Assembly: GCF_018873765.1 (NCBI RefSeq)
Contig: NC_057923.1
Location: forward strand, 59,142,593-59,206,592
Reading direction: 5' to 3'
Source of the DNA: Telopea speciosissima
Lineage: Eukaryota; Streptophyta; Magnoliopsida; Proteales; Proteaceae
Length of the DNA: 64,000 nt
The notes under the pieces were generated by a model. The model worked only from the letters and a program-made list of their open reading frames with translations. It was not told the origin of the DNA and searched no databases. The first letter of the stretch is position 1, and the number at the start of each line of letters is the position of its first letter. The translations under genes and the position numbers were made by a program. Below are positions 33,704 to 45,664 of the stretch, piece after piece.

Positions 33704-34424
33704 TAAATAATAACTAAGAATTAACTGTATGTACTGAATTTGAGTCTCTAAGTACCAGTTGTGTATATGTAGTGAGAAGGCACTCAATATACTGATGACA
33801 GTTGAGTGATCTTTGCATTTTTGAGTTTTAACCCTTTTCCACCCAGAGCATTCGAATCTAGAATTTAGTGTGGTTGTTATAACTTCTGTAGTGTAAGGGG
33901 TTTTTGGTTCTTTGGAATGAACTCCCCGAATAGAATTCAGTTGATCATTCACAAGCCATCTTCTTGGATCAGGTGGCCTTCTGTAGCCCAACCCAATACT
34001 AATTTTCAAATACTGGTTGTGTCATTTCTTAAGTCATAGGGTCTCCATTCCACTATTTGGAATTTTCTTTGGATAGTCATTAGAGCAAATTAACATTGAT
34101 GCTTATACCACCTGGGTATCTTTATTTTGTCTTCTTTAATCTTGTATGGGATGGGTATGGTTCCAATAATTGGAAACGGATCACCGAATCAGATTGGAAT
34201 CAGTTGGATTTGATTCCCGAATATTCTTGCCAATTCTCGCTTCAAAAAATCAGGTTTTTTTTCTTTTTTTTTTCCTTTCTAGTGTTCAGGTCGATTCTGA
34301 CTGATTCTAGGTTGATTCCAGCCTACTCCGGCAACATTGAAATCGGTGGAAAATGATTTGGTTAGAAATTTCACTCCACCAACAATAGGGTTGGGACTCT
34401 GAACAAGTTCCTAAAGGAATTTTT

Positions 34425-34594
34425 ATCTCCGACAATTCTGACACCCTCCAATTCCCCTGCAATCCCTCACATGGGAGCTGAAATGACCACTTACCCACTG
34501 CCTGGACACACTTCCCAAGGCAGTGGGTAAGTGGTCATTTCACTCCCATGTGAGGGATTGTAGGGAATTGGAGGGTATCAGAATTGTAGGTGAT
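34425..34594. mobile_element. Palindromic MITE
   Basis: This is a long hairpin. The left ATCTCCGACAATTCTGACAC arm is matched by the reverse complement at the right end, and the inner arms CACATGGGAG / CTCCCATGTG are also paired. Length is about 170 bp with no coding capacity. Confidence 0.7.
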
Positions 34595-34599
34595 AATGA

Positions 34600-35550
34600 T
34601 CCCTAGTGCACTTGGTAGCATGTGGTGTGTGGAAGCCATTGCTACTAGGAGTCTGATGCAGGCCCAACCCATGTCATGAAGGCCCCAATTCAAAATCATG
34701 CCCAAGATCCAACTCAAGTCCCAACACCAACTCTTGGTCTAAAAGGAATCAAAGATCAAGGCCAACAAAGTGGCAGCCCAAAGTTGTCACCAAAATTTTA
34801 CATGTGCACATATATCAAATTCAAAGGTATTTTTGGGTTATCAAAAATGTTATTTAGAGAAAACCCAAAGAATAAAAGATGTAGTCATTTGAGACTGCTT
34901 TGAAATGGCTTTTGAATCATGTCAAACGGTGTAACGATAGCAATAATGGAAGAACACACACGTCACACACAGACAAAACTAGTTATGTGGTTCGGCCAAT
35001 GTGCCTACATTCACGGGGATGATGTATGTTCTTTGATCGATGGAGTAAACAGGAATACAAAATGTTTTTCTGCTTAAACGTCTCTTACTATCCTTAACCC
35101 TAAATACCCCAAGCAACTATGAAAAAAAGGCAACAATAATAGGGACGAAGTTACAAAAATAACCCCAAAAAATAGTCCAATCGTCAGAAGTCAAGACACC
35201 AAACCTCAACAAACGGAACTTTATTGAAGGAGATGTGATTTTTCAACAGAGTACACGCAGTCTAGTCCACCTACCCGGGTTCTAGTTCATTTTTTGGACT
35301 AAATCTCTCCTTGGACCTAGCCCAACCTCCATAAAAGAGCCTATATGTGAACCCAACCATTTACTAAGCACCCCTCCTAGTTGGCATCTTTCGATTGAGT
35401 GATTCTCCATCTCCTTAACGTTGCTCTTCAATTTGTTAGTGCAGAATGATCTGGTTTTGGATGAAATAAAAACATTTGAAGTTTGAATCAAATTTATTTG
35501 CTCTTCCTCCCATTAGAATTACAGTTTTCTTTACTTTAAGGATTCGAGGG
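34600..35550. other. Repeat-like spacer, no gene recognised
   Basis: It contains a stretch around 34970-35050 (TATGTGGTTCGGCCAATGTG, then a GCCTACATTCACGGGG-like piece). This resembles 48165-48215 and a motif often seen in plant retroelements. No ORF was recognised. Confidence 0.35.
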
Positions 35551-36059
35551 TCGTGAGTGCTAAAATGAGATATTCCTCTTTGCATTTTTCTCAATTACAC
35601 TTTGACCCCCTCTAGTTTGCAAGAAAATTACTATTACACCCCTATCGTTAGTGTCCGTCTATTAAATGGTGACATGGCTTAGTAATATTTTTCGTAATCC
35701 CCAAACTAGCCCTGGTTCCTTGTGAGATGACCCTTTTACCCTCTTTCTTTTTCTTCTTCCTCTTCCTCCTGCATCTCCGATTGTGATAAAATACACATAC
35801 AGGGTAATTAGGAAGTTTAACCGATTCCAATCTACCGAATTAAAAACTGTTAAAAAAACACAGATTTTGAGAAATCTTTACTTATTCTTTCAAGTCAAAT
35901 TTCAAGGGTTCTAATCGATTCCAATTTCAAGGATGCAAGAAAGGCAGAATTTATTGAAGGAATTCCCAGAACAAAGGCAGTATTTATCTTACACTTAGGT
36001 GAAGGTGTCAGATATTGGCATAATTGTTAGTTGAAAGGGGACTGTATAGCCTTTGTTAC

Positions 36060-36285
36060 GTTAAAAAAGCACAGGAGGTTTTCAATGAAATGAAAAAGAG
36101 AAGATTTACACCCGACCTCAGGACTTACACGATTCTCTTGGAGGGTTAGGGCCAAGAACAAAATGAGGTCAAGCTGAAAGAAGTATATACGAAGATGGGA
36201 GATGAAGAGTTGAGTTGAAACCTGAAGTTGTCTCTTATGGGATTATCATCAATGCTTTCTGTAAGATGAGGAAATACAATGAATT
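36060..36285 (+). pseudogene. PPR (pentatricopeptide repeat) gene fragment
   Basis: Conceptual translation gives AQEVFNEMKKRRFTPDLRTY then TILLEG, a stop, GQEQNEVKLKEVY, and later GIIINAFCKMRKYNELQ. This is the classic PPR helix pair pattern (A..VF.EM...G..PD..TYT.LL.G). Stops and a frame change make it a pseudogene. Its last motif is the part that has been tandemly amplified downstream. Confidence 0.7.
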
Positions 36286-37296
36286 GCAGCTCTGCCGTTT
36301 GAACAACATTCTAAACACTTAGAACAGAGGCAATCATGGCGGAGGCGATGGAAGAGGATAGATAGATATGGGTGTTTTAGGTTGAAGAGGAATAAAGGGT
36401 AGCTTTTATTTATGATGTTTTAGCACAAGGGTAAAATAATCTTTTCCAAACTAAAACTAACAGCAGGCTAACACCATCAGCCAAAGGAGGTCTAGGTGTA
36501 ATTGAGGAAAATTCAGGGAAAGAATGTGGAATTAGACCATAGTACAAGATAGGGGCCTGCATGCTAATATGAGAGATGAAGAGTTGAATTGATTTGTCAC
36601 CTATGAGATTATCATCAATGCTTTCTGTAAGCTGAGGAAATACAATGAATTGCAGTACTGCCGTTTGAACATTGTAAACACTCAGTGCAGAGGCAGTGGC
36701 GATAGCAATATTGGAAAAGGAAAGATAGATATGGGTGTTTTAGGTTGAAGATGAATGAAGGTAGCATTATACTTTTATTTTTGATGTTTTAGCACAAGGG
36801 TAAAATAATCTTTTCCAAACTAAAACTAACAGCAGCAGACTAACACCATCAGCCAAAGGAGGTCTACGTGTAATTGGGGAAAATCCAGGGAAAGAATGTG
36901 GAATTAGGCCATAGTACAAGGGAGGGCCATGCATGCCAATATGAGAGATGAAGAGTTGAATTGAAACCTGACGTTGTCACCTAGGAGATTATCATCAATG
37001 CTTTCTGTAAGTTGAGGAAATACAATGAATTGCAGCTCTGCCGTTTGAACATTGTAAACACTAAGAGCAGAGGCAGTGGTGGAAGAGGAAAGATAGATAT
37101 GGGTGTTTTAGGTTGAAGATGAATATATGGTAGCATGTATTTCTGATGTTTTAGTACAAGGGTAAAATAGTTTTTTCCAAACTAAAACTAGGCTAACACC
37201 ATCAGCCAAAGGGGGTCTAGGTGTAATTAGGGAAAATCCAAGGAAAAAATGTATAATTAAGCCATAATACAGGGGAGGGGCATGTATGCCAATATA
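36199..37296 (+). repeat. Three-unit ~370-bp tandem repeat with PPR scrap
   Basis: Units start at GAGATGAAGAGTTGA: 36199, 36573 and 36945 (spacing 374 and 372), the last ending about 37296. Each contains the PPR-derived ATTATCATCAATGCTTTCTG, a GATAGATATGGGTGTTTTAG block and the ACACCATCAGCCAAAG block. Units differ by small indels and substitutions. Confidence 0.85.
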
Positions 37297-39600
37297 TTGA
37301 CACTTGAACAATATAATGTTTCTAAATATCCAAATCCAACAATGTGACTGTTTTCCGTGTGTAAATCTTACTCAAAAGTTGACCAAACAAAAAATCCAAC
37401 CCATCTTTCCACTGCACTTGCATTTTTTGAAAAAAATAAAAAAAGTTAAAATGAATGTTCAATGAATCAAATGCAGCCGCCATGGCCCACAAGAAGCAAT
37501 CACAAGAAATTTCATTTCCTTGTGCAGTTTTAAGGGGAGGGGAGGGGAGGGGAGGACATCATCTTAGAAGCCAGTGTTTTTGGGTTTTATTGCTCTTCTC
37601 CCCGTCATCTCGTCAGTCGTCAGGTTATGTGTTTCACTTGCAACTTGGGGCTTCTTCTTTATGTTCTTTCTGGTTTTTTCTTTTAATCTCTATTTCTTGT
37701 ACATTACTTCACATTTGTCATTCTTAATTTTTCTTTATTAGAGTGTTGAAAGAAAGGTCAGCATCTCAGAAGCAGAAGCAAGTGCTTTTTTCTGTTTTGT
37801 TTTTGTATTGGGTTTCATTGGTCCTTTCCATAATCAGGTAAATCATTCATTCATCCTTAAAGCTTAGGGGCTCTAGCTTCTTCTTGTTCTTTTCTGATTT
37901 CTTCGAAGTATCCTTTTCATTTTCATTGCTTTATTTTGATTATTCTAAATATTTTCATTATTAGAGATTTCTGAATTGCAAGAAGTGTAAGCGTTGGGAG
38001 AAGAAAGCCACTTTGAAATAAGTGGTCAATCTAAACCATTCCTTGGATAGCCAACAGTGGAGATCCCCACATCATCTTTCCATATGGCACAACTAGGTAT
38101 GCATCCAAGAAAACCTTTACTTTATAATCATTTATATTTTATAAGTTTGAGTTGAGAGAGCTAATCACAGTCTGAAACAATGATTCAATTCATATTTGGA
38201 TAGTAACCAACCAAGATCACTTATAGATCGTTTCACATAAGCTAGGTTCATGGAAGTCATTCTAGTTATAGTTTTGATGATACAAGGCTGGTATCAATTG
38301 CAAAAATATGGAATGGTTCAACATCAATTGGGGGGGGGGGGGGCTAATTTCAGTTTTGCCTTGAATTTGAATTTCTAAGATAGGGATGCCTTGAATTAGA
38401 TAATATATCAAGTTCAGTTTACACTATGTGGCCTGAAATGCAAATCCAAACAGCACATCTCATCAATGATCCTTTGATCTCTATATGCAAGAGGTTCCTC
38501 TGCCTACCTACATGGGCAATGTATTTTTCAAATTAAATTTTTTTTTTGGCCCCATTTACAGAATCAGATAGGGAAAGTAATTAGCCTAACAAATTCCCGC
38601 CCCTTGACGCAAATGGGAGGAACTACAAGTGGCAAGTTGTGGCAAGGGATTCCCAGTCTTTTGGATTTTCACACATGTACAATGATCTTGTCCATGTGAA
38701 AATACATCCACCAACCGTGTTGCAGTCTTCTATCAAGTTTTCTTTTTTCACGGATAAGTAACTAGATTTCATTGTAAAAGATGTAAAAAAGAAATATTTT
38801 ACAAACCAACGAGCCAAGAACAAAGAAAGAAGTAGAAACAACAACTTGAAAACTATACTAGAAGCAGCAAAATCAAACTATGTTGGAATGGGATATTCTC
38901 CCATGTAAATATCATCTCTCTTGTACCAACCTTTGCTAGTTCATCAGCTGTAGAGTTAGACGATCTTGGACAGGAGTAGAACAAGGTGTCCAAGGCTACC
39001 TTTCTTACTCTTACACATTGAATTAGACTTCAAAGTCTCCATAATCCTCTCATCTCACCCACCATCCATCTAATGCCAAGTTTTGAATCTTCCTCCTCAC
39101 TAATGATTCAGCCCCAATTAAAGGGCTCTTAGCTCAGATTTTGTTGTTTGCATGGGCTTTCACTGTCCCATCTGATCACTTTTGGTTCTGCTCCCTTATA
39201 AATACAAAATAGCCTTGAATTACAAGAAGTTGAAAAAAGGAAGACTCTTCTGGAGAGGGCTCATCATGGGCTTGCCCATTCAACTTTTATGCTTCAAAAT
39301 TGCACCATTTAGGCCTTACTTGATGATTTTCGGAAATAATCCTCTGTTCATGATATTTTTTTGCTCACGTTTTACTTTCAAAAAGCATGAAAAGACTTGT
39401 ACAAATGTAGGCTTGTAAATAATACATGGGATTTGATGTTATATGCACTATTCAAAGCATGTGAAAAACTTAAACTAGAATGTGGCATGAGCATATGATC
39501 TTTTTTCTGGCCTAGCCCGCAACCTTAATAGCCCAGCCAATGCCCTGAAATTTTTGGGTGGGCTCCAGCCAAGCTTGCAACCCTAGAATAGATGGCATCT
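37297..39600. other. Diverged NLR-unit spacer with two leader-exon-like units
   Basis: Leader-exon-like cores lie at about 37545-37624 (ends TCAG|GTTATG) and 37742-37837 (TTATTAG|AGTGTTGAAAG to TCAG|GTAAAT). The part around 38220-38300 is homologous to 5800-5870 and 26450-26520, showing that this is a third, older copy of the duplicated block. A G-run occupies 38330-38343. No gene was seen. Confidence 0.5.
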
Positions 39601-39602
39601 CT

Positions 39603-39610
39603 TTATAAAT
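39603..39610 (+). promoter_or_regulatory. Candidate TATA box of an NLR leader (copy C)
   Basis: TTATAAAT is followed by CATGCCACCCATC and GAAGTTTCATTC, paralleling 7651-7710. The inference rests only on this conservation. Confidence 0.35.
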
Positions 39611-39639
39611 CATCATCATGCCACCCATCTAAATGAAGT

Positions 39640-40060
39640 TTCATTCGGTAGTTGAGAGGAAGGACAGCAAATCAGAAGCTAGTGTTATAGGGGGCTTTAT
39701 TGCTCTTTCTTCCAATTATCAGCTTAAGTATGTTATGCATCCATTCTTATAACTTAGGGCTTCTTGTTCTTCTGGTTTCTAATATCTATTTCATGTTCAC
39801 TGCATAATATTTATCATTCTCACTTTTTCTTTATTAGAGTATTGAGAGGAAGGATAACATCTCAGAAGCAAGTGTTTTTTGGTTTTATTGTTCCCTCTCA
39901 CATAATCAGGTAAGTACTATGCATCTATTCTTTAAGCTTAGGGGCTCTTGCTTCTTATTGTTGTACTTCTAATTTCGTTGAACTATTTTATTTTTATTAT
40001 TCTCAATATTTCATTACTAAAGATTTCTGAATTGCAAGTAGTGCAAGTGTCGGGAGAAGA
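39640..40060 (+). repeat. Leader-exon-like units (array C)
   Basis: Cores lie at about 39652-39722 (right edge TCAG|CTTAAG, a damaged donor) and 39839-39908 (TTATTAG|AGTATTGAGAGG to TCAG|GTAAGT). A diverged third element follows at about 40016 (AAAGATTTCTGAATTGCAAG). Confidence 0.6.
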
Positions 40061-40706
40061 AATCCCACTATGTACAAAACACTTAGTTGTGCCATGTGGC
40101 ATGTTGGATGGGGCTAAAATATTTTGTTTGACAAATGAAACACATGGTACCCTAGTCATTTGTCAAGTTTCGGCCCAACGGGAGTTGGCTAAGTGGGAAA
40201 ATAAAGCATAAAAAAATTCAGGACTACCAAGAGGATGCATGCAATTGCATGCCTATACATGGGAGGGCATTGAATTTGAATCCGAAATTTAACAAGTGGT
40301 CAATCCAGACCATTCCCTGGTTATCCAACAGTAGCAATTGACAGTCATTCTTCCACATGGCACAAGTAACCGTGCTAGCATTCCATAGTCCAAGAAAAAT
40401 TTAACCTTATAGCCATTATATTTTAGAGGTTATAAAGTGACAGCTAATCACAATCTGAAACAATGATCTAGTTCATATATGCACAACAACCGATCCAAGT
40501 CACTTGTAGATTGTTCCACATGAGCTATGTTCATGGATAACATTGTACCTTATAGTTTTGATGACCATGCAAGGCTGGTACAAATTGCAAAAACAGGCTA
40601 GTTTTGGTTAACCTAGGGCAACTCAGCCATTATCTGCCAAGCTCGCTAAAACCATAAAATATGGAATAGGTCAACTTTCAATTGGTCCTTTTTTTTTTTT
40701 TTTTTT
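40061..40706. other. Spacer of the third NLR block, no gene
   Basis: Around 40450-40600 it is homologous to 5760-5900 and 26420-26540. The small ORF 39948-40211 reads through repeat units and is not supported. Confidence 0.4.
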
Positions 40707-42488
40707 GAGGAAATTACTCCCCTTTCCCATGACAAGCCCTTCCCCTGCATATTGAGTAATAGCTCTCCCCTCCCCTAAAATCAAAAGATTCTGTCAACCG
40801 TACCCATTCCGTAAAAAATCTCTGTTAAGTGATGACATCACCCTAAATATATTCAATTAAACCCCAAAATGCCCTTTTGTTTGTGATATTTCAATAATAC
40901 CCCTTAATGACAAGAGAGAAAATGAAAGGAGAACTTCCAGAAGCTCTCCTTCTTCTTCCTTTGTTCGAAGACTCCGGCGGTAACCAGAGCTTGGTAGCAG
41001 GCATCTCCGGCGCTATTCTTCCTTATTCAAACACTCGCTGGCGGTAATTTTTACTGGCGGAGAGTTGTATACACCTTGTGAGCCATCGATCTCCTTCTAA
41101 CCAAACGAAGACCTCGAATGGATTCATCTAATTAGGTTACCTGTTTAGGTGATTCAGTTACAGTAGCAAGTTGGCTTTGAAACTGTAGTAATTGGAGGCT
41201 GGTCATCTCAAAAGAGAAGCAAAAGAAGTCTGCTATTGAACGGATTTCAATTTCAATTCATTAAACAAAAGGAGGAAGAAAAAACAGATGCAATGAAAAT
41301 CTACAAAGATGAGAAACGAAACCAAGAAACTCACCATCTCCTTTCTTCTGCGTCGATCCAGTGCAACCCATTTGTGTTTTGGTAGAATCAGATCGAACAC
41401 TCAGACAATCTTCATCGACACAATAGAACCGAAAATCAGGTCCGTAAGCTGTAAGAGTCAGAATTTTGTGGAGAATTCCAGGAGAACTCACTGTAATTTG
41501 CAAGTGTTGTGTGGGAAGATAGATTTGGAGATTGCAATTAAAAGGGGTTCAGAGCGACTGAAAAAAGAGAGGTCAAATATGGCAGGATAAACGATCAAAG
41601 GAAAGAAAAATCAGAGGAAGTATGAACGTTTAAATCACCTCCATAGGTAATCAGATCCTATGGAGGGAATCACTTCCATAGGATCTGGCTAATCAGATCC
41701 TGCTCTGTTTTTTTTTTTTTGAAACTCTTGCTGATCTGATCTCTTGAGGCCTGAACCTACTTGCTTTAAAACAACGTTTCTTCTGTATTTTCTGTCAAAG
41801 AAGCCGTGAGGTATCGAAGGGAATCAGCCATGGCAGATGTATCCAACGTTTAAATCACCACCATAGGCCGATTCAACCCTTAGATCCCAGCCCCCAACCT
41901 AGTCTTCCGTTGTGAGATTTTTACTGAAAACTTCAGATCTGTTTCTAAACCTACCGCCAGATCTAATTTCAGGAATTGATCTCTCAAATAATGGTCTGGT
42001 GCTGGAATCTCTAAGGCCTGGAATCCATAGGGTTTGGAATTACCTAGTTATTCCATAGAGATGGTCTTACAGGTTTAGGGTATTAAAGAAGAAGAAAAAG
42101 AAAAAGAACAGAAGCAGAGGGGAAGAAGATGGTTCGGTTTGAGCTGGGTTTTCACATTAGAAAACAGAGAAGATGAGAGAAGAAGCAGAAGGAGATGATT
42201 CGGTTAGTTCGGCCATGGTGGAGGAGAAGAAGTTGGGGATTTGGTGGCTGAAGTAGTTAGATGGGTTTGGTCATTGGTTGCAGGAAGAAGAAGAAAAAAA
42301 AGAAGGTAGGGAGGTTAGAGATGAGGGTATTATTGTCTTTTTCATTGTATTTCTAACACCGTCAGTCAATATGGGTACGGTTGATAGAATCTTTCGATTT
42401 TAGGGGAGGAGAGAGTCATTATTCAATACGCAGGGGAAGGGACTGTCATTAAGGCATAATCGAGGGGAGGGGAGAGTAATTTACCCTC
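40707..42488. mobile_element. 1.78-kb TIR element, MULE-like
   Basis: The ends are inverted repeats extending over roughly 120 bp: left GAGGAAATTACTCCCC..., right ...GGGGAGAGTAATTTACCCTC. Inside each is a GGTACGGTTGA/TCAACCGTACC pair. Poly-T flanks both sides, so a target duplication of T residues cannot be measured. No transposase frame was found. The interior (40900-42350) is purine-rich with CTTCTTCTTC / GAAGAAGAAG tracts and may be captured UTR-type host DNA. Its right end also occurs at 33615-33703. Confidence 0.75.
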
Positions 42489-42956
42489 TCTTTTTTTTTT
42501 TTGGGGGGGGGGGGGTGGGGGAGCTAATTTCTCAAGAAAATATACAGATTACCTAGGTTTTCTACTGATTCCAATTTCGGTTTGAGTTGGAATTTCGGTT
42601 AACCTGACAGCTTACTCAAATTCTCTAAGCAGACTATGTGGAATCATGTAACCCTTTATAGGGCTACACCAATCGGGCCCTACGCCCTAATCCTAGGTGG
42701 CAACTCCATTTTATTTTATATGTTGCATGATCTCAAACCCCCACAATAATTGTGCAACACTCTTCTTTCTAGTCCTTGAAGGGAGGACCATTTCTGGGAG
42801 GAACCCCGATACACCCACATTCCTGGGAAACCCCCGATCTTTGTGGCGGATCCTTACACCAGCCGTCAAATGCACACCAGACACGTTGCCGTACTGGAGA
42901 GATCCAGGTCCACAACTTACATAGAATGTTGCATGAGAATATGATCTTTTCCCTTG
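42489..42956. other. Short spacer left of the LINE
   Basis: It contains a T-run followed by a G-run (42503-42515). The tail 42915-42950 (GCATGAGAATATGATC) matches the NLR-unit spacer seen at 5665, 26330 and 39480. No gene. Confidence 0.4.
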
Positions 42957-43394
42957 TTTTTTTTTTTTTGGTGAAAGAAAGACTATGCATTAAAGCGAGA
43001 CCAAAGCAAGGTATCCTGATTACATAGATCAGTTAACCAAGAGGTGGAAATGGGCCATTCAGTCCTGCTCGCTAAGGACGAGGCCCTCCGGGTCAGAGAG
43101 TCAACCACGCTGTTAGTCTCTCTAAGAATGTAAAGAAAAGAACAGGATAGAAAGTGGAGAGGTGTTTAATATCATGTATGATATTATCTACTTCCAATTG
43201 GGGGGGGGGTCAAAACCTTACAGTCCAACTCCACCAATAAATTATTCAGTCCTTCAACGATTCCTTGCAGCATTCCTTGTCTCAATTCTAAAGCTTCTCC
43301 CAAAAGAACATTTGACAAAGGGATGGGATCTGAAACTGTTATATAGGATGCCCACTGCTGTCTCGGATGATAAAGCCAATGCCGCTCTTGTTTT

Positions 43395-43655
43395 TCAAAT
43401 AAGAAGCATCAGAATTGAGTTTAGCATATGGGGGGCAGGGGGCGACCACAGAGGCTTTGGTGAAATGTCTTCTTTCTTGGAGTATGATTGGCACCCGAGA
43501 AAGCCTGAAGTAGGAGCCACTTTTGCCTCTTTGAATTCCTGAAAATCTCGATCAGCTTTGGAGATGATATCAACAGGCGACCATTCCTCACGATTGAAGA
43601 TGAAATCGTTTCTTGCATTCCATAAGTTCCAGCAAATAAAAGAAGCTTGGCCCAT
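43395..43655 (-). pseudogene. LINE ORF2 C-terminal fragment
   Basis: The frame opens with FICWNLWNARNDFIFNREEW followed by DIISKADRDFQEF. This is the linker typical of plant LINE ORF2 between the zinc-binding RVT-associated domain and the RNase H-like region. The RNase H part downstream is frame-broken. Confidence 0.7.
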
Positions 43656-44633
43656 GATCTCCTTACTAATAATTTTATTTGCTGAGGGATTTGAAGCCCA
43701 ACTCGATTGTCTTTAGGAGTGGAGGATCAGAGCTGGGAGGAATATAGATGAGCTTTGAACCAAACCAAACTGCTCGAGCAATTGGGCAGTCCAATAAGAT
43801 ATGGTCAGCTTATTCAATCTTCTCTCCACACCTAGAACAACATGGGTCAATAGGGACTTTCCTTCTAACCAACCCTTCTGTTGAAGCTATTCCATCGGAT
43901 ACAGTGCACCAGAGAAAATTTCTAATCTTCGCCTCTTCGGAAGTATGGAGCAGGACTAAATTTTCTTTCAAACAATATCTGGAACATACTAATGTCAGCT
44001 GTGGGTAGAGGAAGAGGCAGCGGAACTAGTTTTAATATCTTCCATGTTTGAAAGGAAGTGGTAAGCAGGCTTAACCGAACATATCATATATGCCATCTTT
44101 GAATCCCCCCCCCCCCACCTGGAAATCAGGTCTTTCGAACAGACTCAGTTGAATGAGTTTAATGGCTGCGACATCTTCTGGATGGAAAATATCACGCAGG
44201 ATATCTAGGAGACATGCCCGGTTCTTTTGATCAATAAGATCCGATACCAGAGTGAAGCTGTTATCTCTGAAACTTTGGCGTTGAATCTTCAATGTAGGGA
44301 GGAGGAGAGCCAACAGTCTTCCCAAATCCGAATTTTATCTCCATTACCCACCACCCACAACAGCCCGGCTTTGAGGACTTTTCTACCTTCAATGAGACTG
44401 CGCCAGGCTCAAGATGAATTTGAACCAGAGGGGGCATTCGGAAAATCAGAATTAGGAAAGTAAACTTGCTTCATAAATTGACCCCAATAGGAATTAGGAT
44501 CTTTCCAAAGCCTCCAAGCTAATTTGCCAAGCACAGCCCTGTTATGAATAGCTGGGTCTCGAAAACCCAATTCTCCCCTGCTTTTTGAGCTACATAATTT
44601 TTCCTAGGCAATCCAATGAATATTATCTGCATT

Positions 44634-45664
44634 CTATTTTTCTCCCCAATAGAAACGAGACGCGGCCCGTTTAATTTCTAGATGATGGGATAATGGGAGT
44701 TTGAAGTGAGAGGCGGCGAAGTTGTTCATGGAGAGAACCACTGATTTAAGAAGAACTTTCCCCGCCGGTGAAAGAAGACGTTTCTTCCACCCTTGTAATT
44801 TGGTGGATGTTTTCTCTGCAATGCCTCTAAATAAGTCCACTTTAGATGTCCCGAAGATTGTTGGAAGGCCTAGATATACTTCTTAAGAGCTTCCCCATGA
44901 GGAATTTTTGAAATCCCAGAAAACCACCGCTTGATCTTAGAGGGAGTGTTGGGAGAAAAGGTTAGGGAAGACTTGTGGCAATTAATCTATTGGCCGCTTG
45001 CCTTGCAGTAGAGTTGCTAACAATCTCTCAAGTTATGAAATTCTTGAAGAGATACCTCCGAAAATAGTAGGTTGTCGTCGGCAAATAGAAGATGAGATAG
45101 AGATGAGGTTCTATTGTGAACTTTCATCCCATGGATCAAACCCGAAACTTCAGCCTGGTTCAGCCAAGCACTAGGTGCTTGGGATCAGATTACAAAAATT
45201 GCTGGGGATAATGGGTCTCCTTGGGGAATTCCCCTTGAAGGGGCAATTTTCCCATGGACTCCTCCATTAACAATGATGTCGTATGAGACTGAAGTAATAC
45301 ACGACATTACCATACTTGTCCATTTTCTGCAGAAACCAAACCAGAGGAGAATATTTTCGATGAAAGACCACTCAAGACGATCATACGCCTTCTTCATGTC
45401 CAGCTTAATAGCGGCAAATCTTTTCTTCCTTTTTTTCTTTCTTTTGATGAAATGGGAAGCTGTGTGGGCAAGAAGAATGTTGTTCGATATGAGACGATTG
45501 GGTACAAAGGCTGATTGAGTTGTAGAAATGATGGATTCCAAGTAGCTGCTTGATCTCCTGGCTATGATCTTTGTTGTAGTCTTAACAACAGCATTACAGA
45601 GGCTGATTGGCCTATAGTGGTCCACTGTCTCAGGCTGATCGTTCTTATGAATTAGACAAAGCAT
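44634..45664 (-). pseudogene. LINE ORF2 reverse transcriptase, stop-broken
   Basis: The frame 45185-45664 carries CLIHKNDQPETVDHYRPISL, FAAIKLDMKKAYDRLEW and GIPQGDPLSPAIF, the RT motifs of L1-type elements. A TGA at 45185-45187 ends this frame, and the same reading continues to the catalytic FADD box (codons 45074-45085). 44634-44840 carries the thumb-type GIAEKTSTKLQGWKKRLLSP. The upstream RT fingers are disturbed by a G-run at 45770-45788. Confidence 0.85.

Larger units (their letters stand above)
35560..37296. mobile_element. Possible TIR element carrying a PPR gene fragment
   Basis: The left part (about 35580-35640) reads TTTTTCTCAATTACACTTTG then ACCCCCTC. An imperfect inverted version lies at the right end (reverse complement of 37200-37240: TTTCCCTAATTACACCTAGA). 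Between them lie the PPR fragment and three tandem units. Boundaries and superfamily are uncertain. Confidence 0.35.

Noticed and set aside
40909-41590. Possible gene inside the 1.78-kb TIR element (ORFs 41261-41503 minus, 41309-41590 plus)
   Set aside because: The frames are short, on opposite strands and unrecognised; the purine tracts look like UTR or simple sequence.
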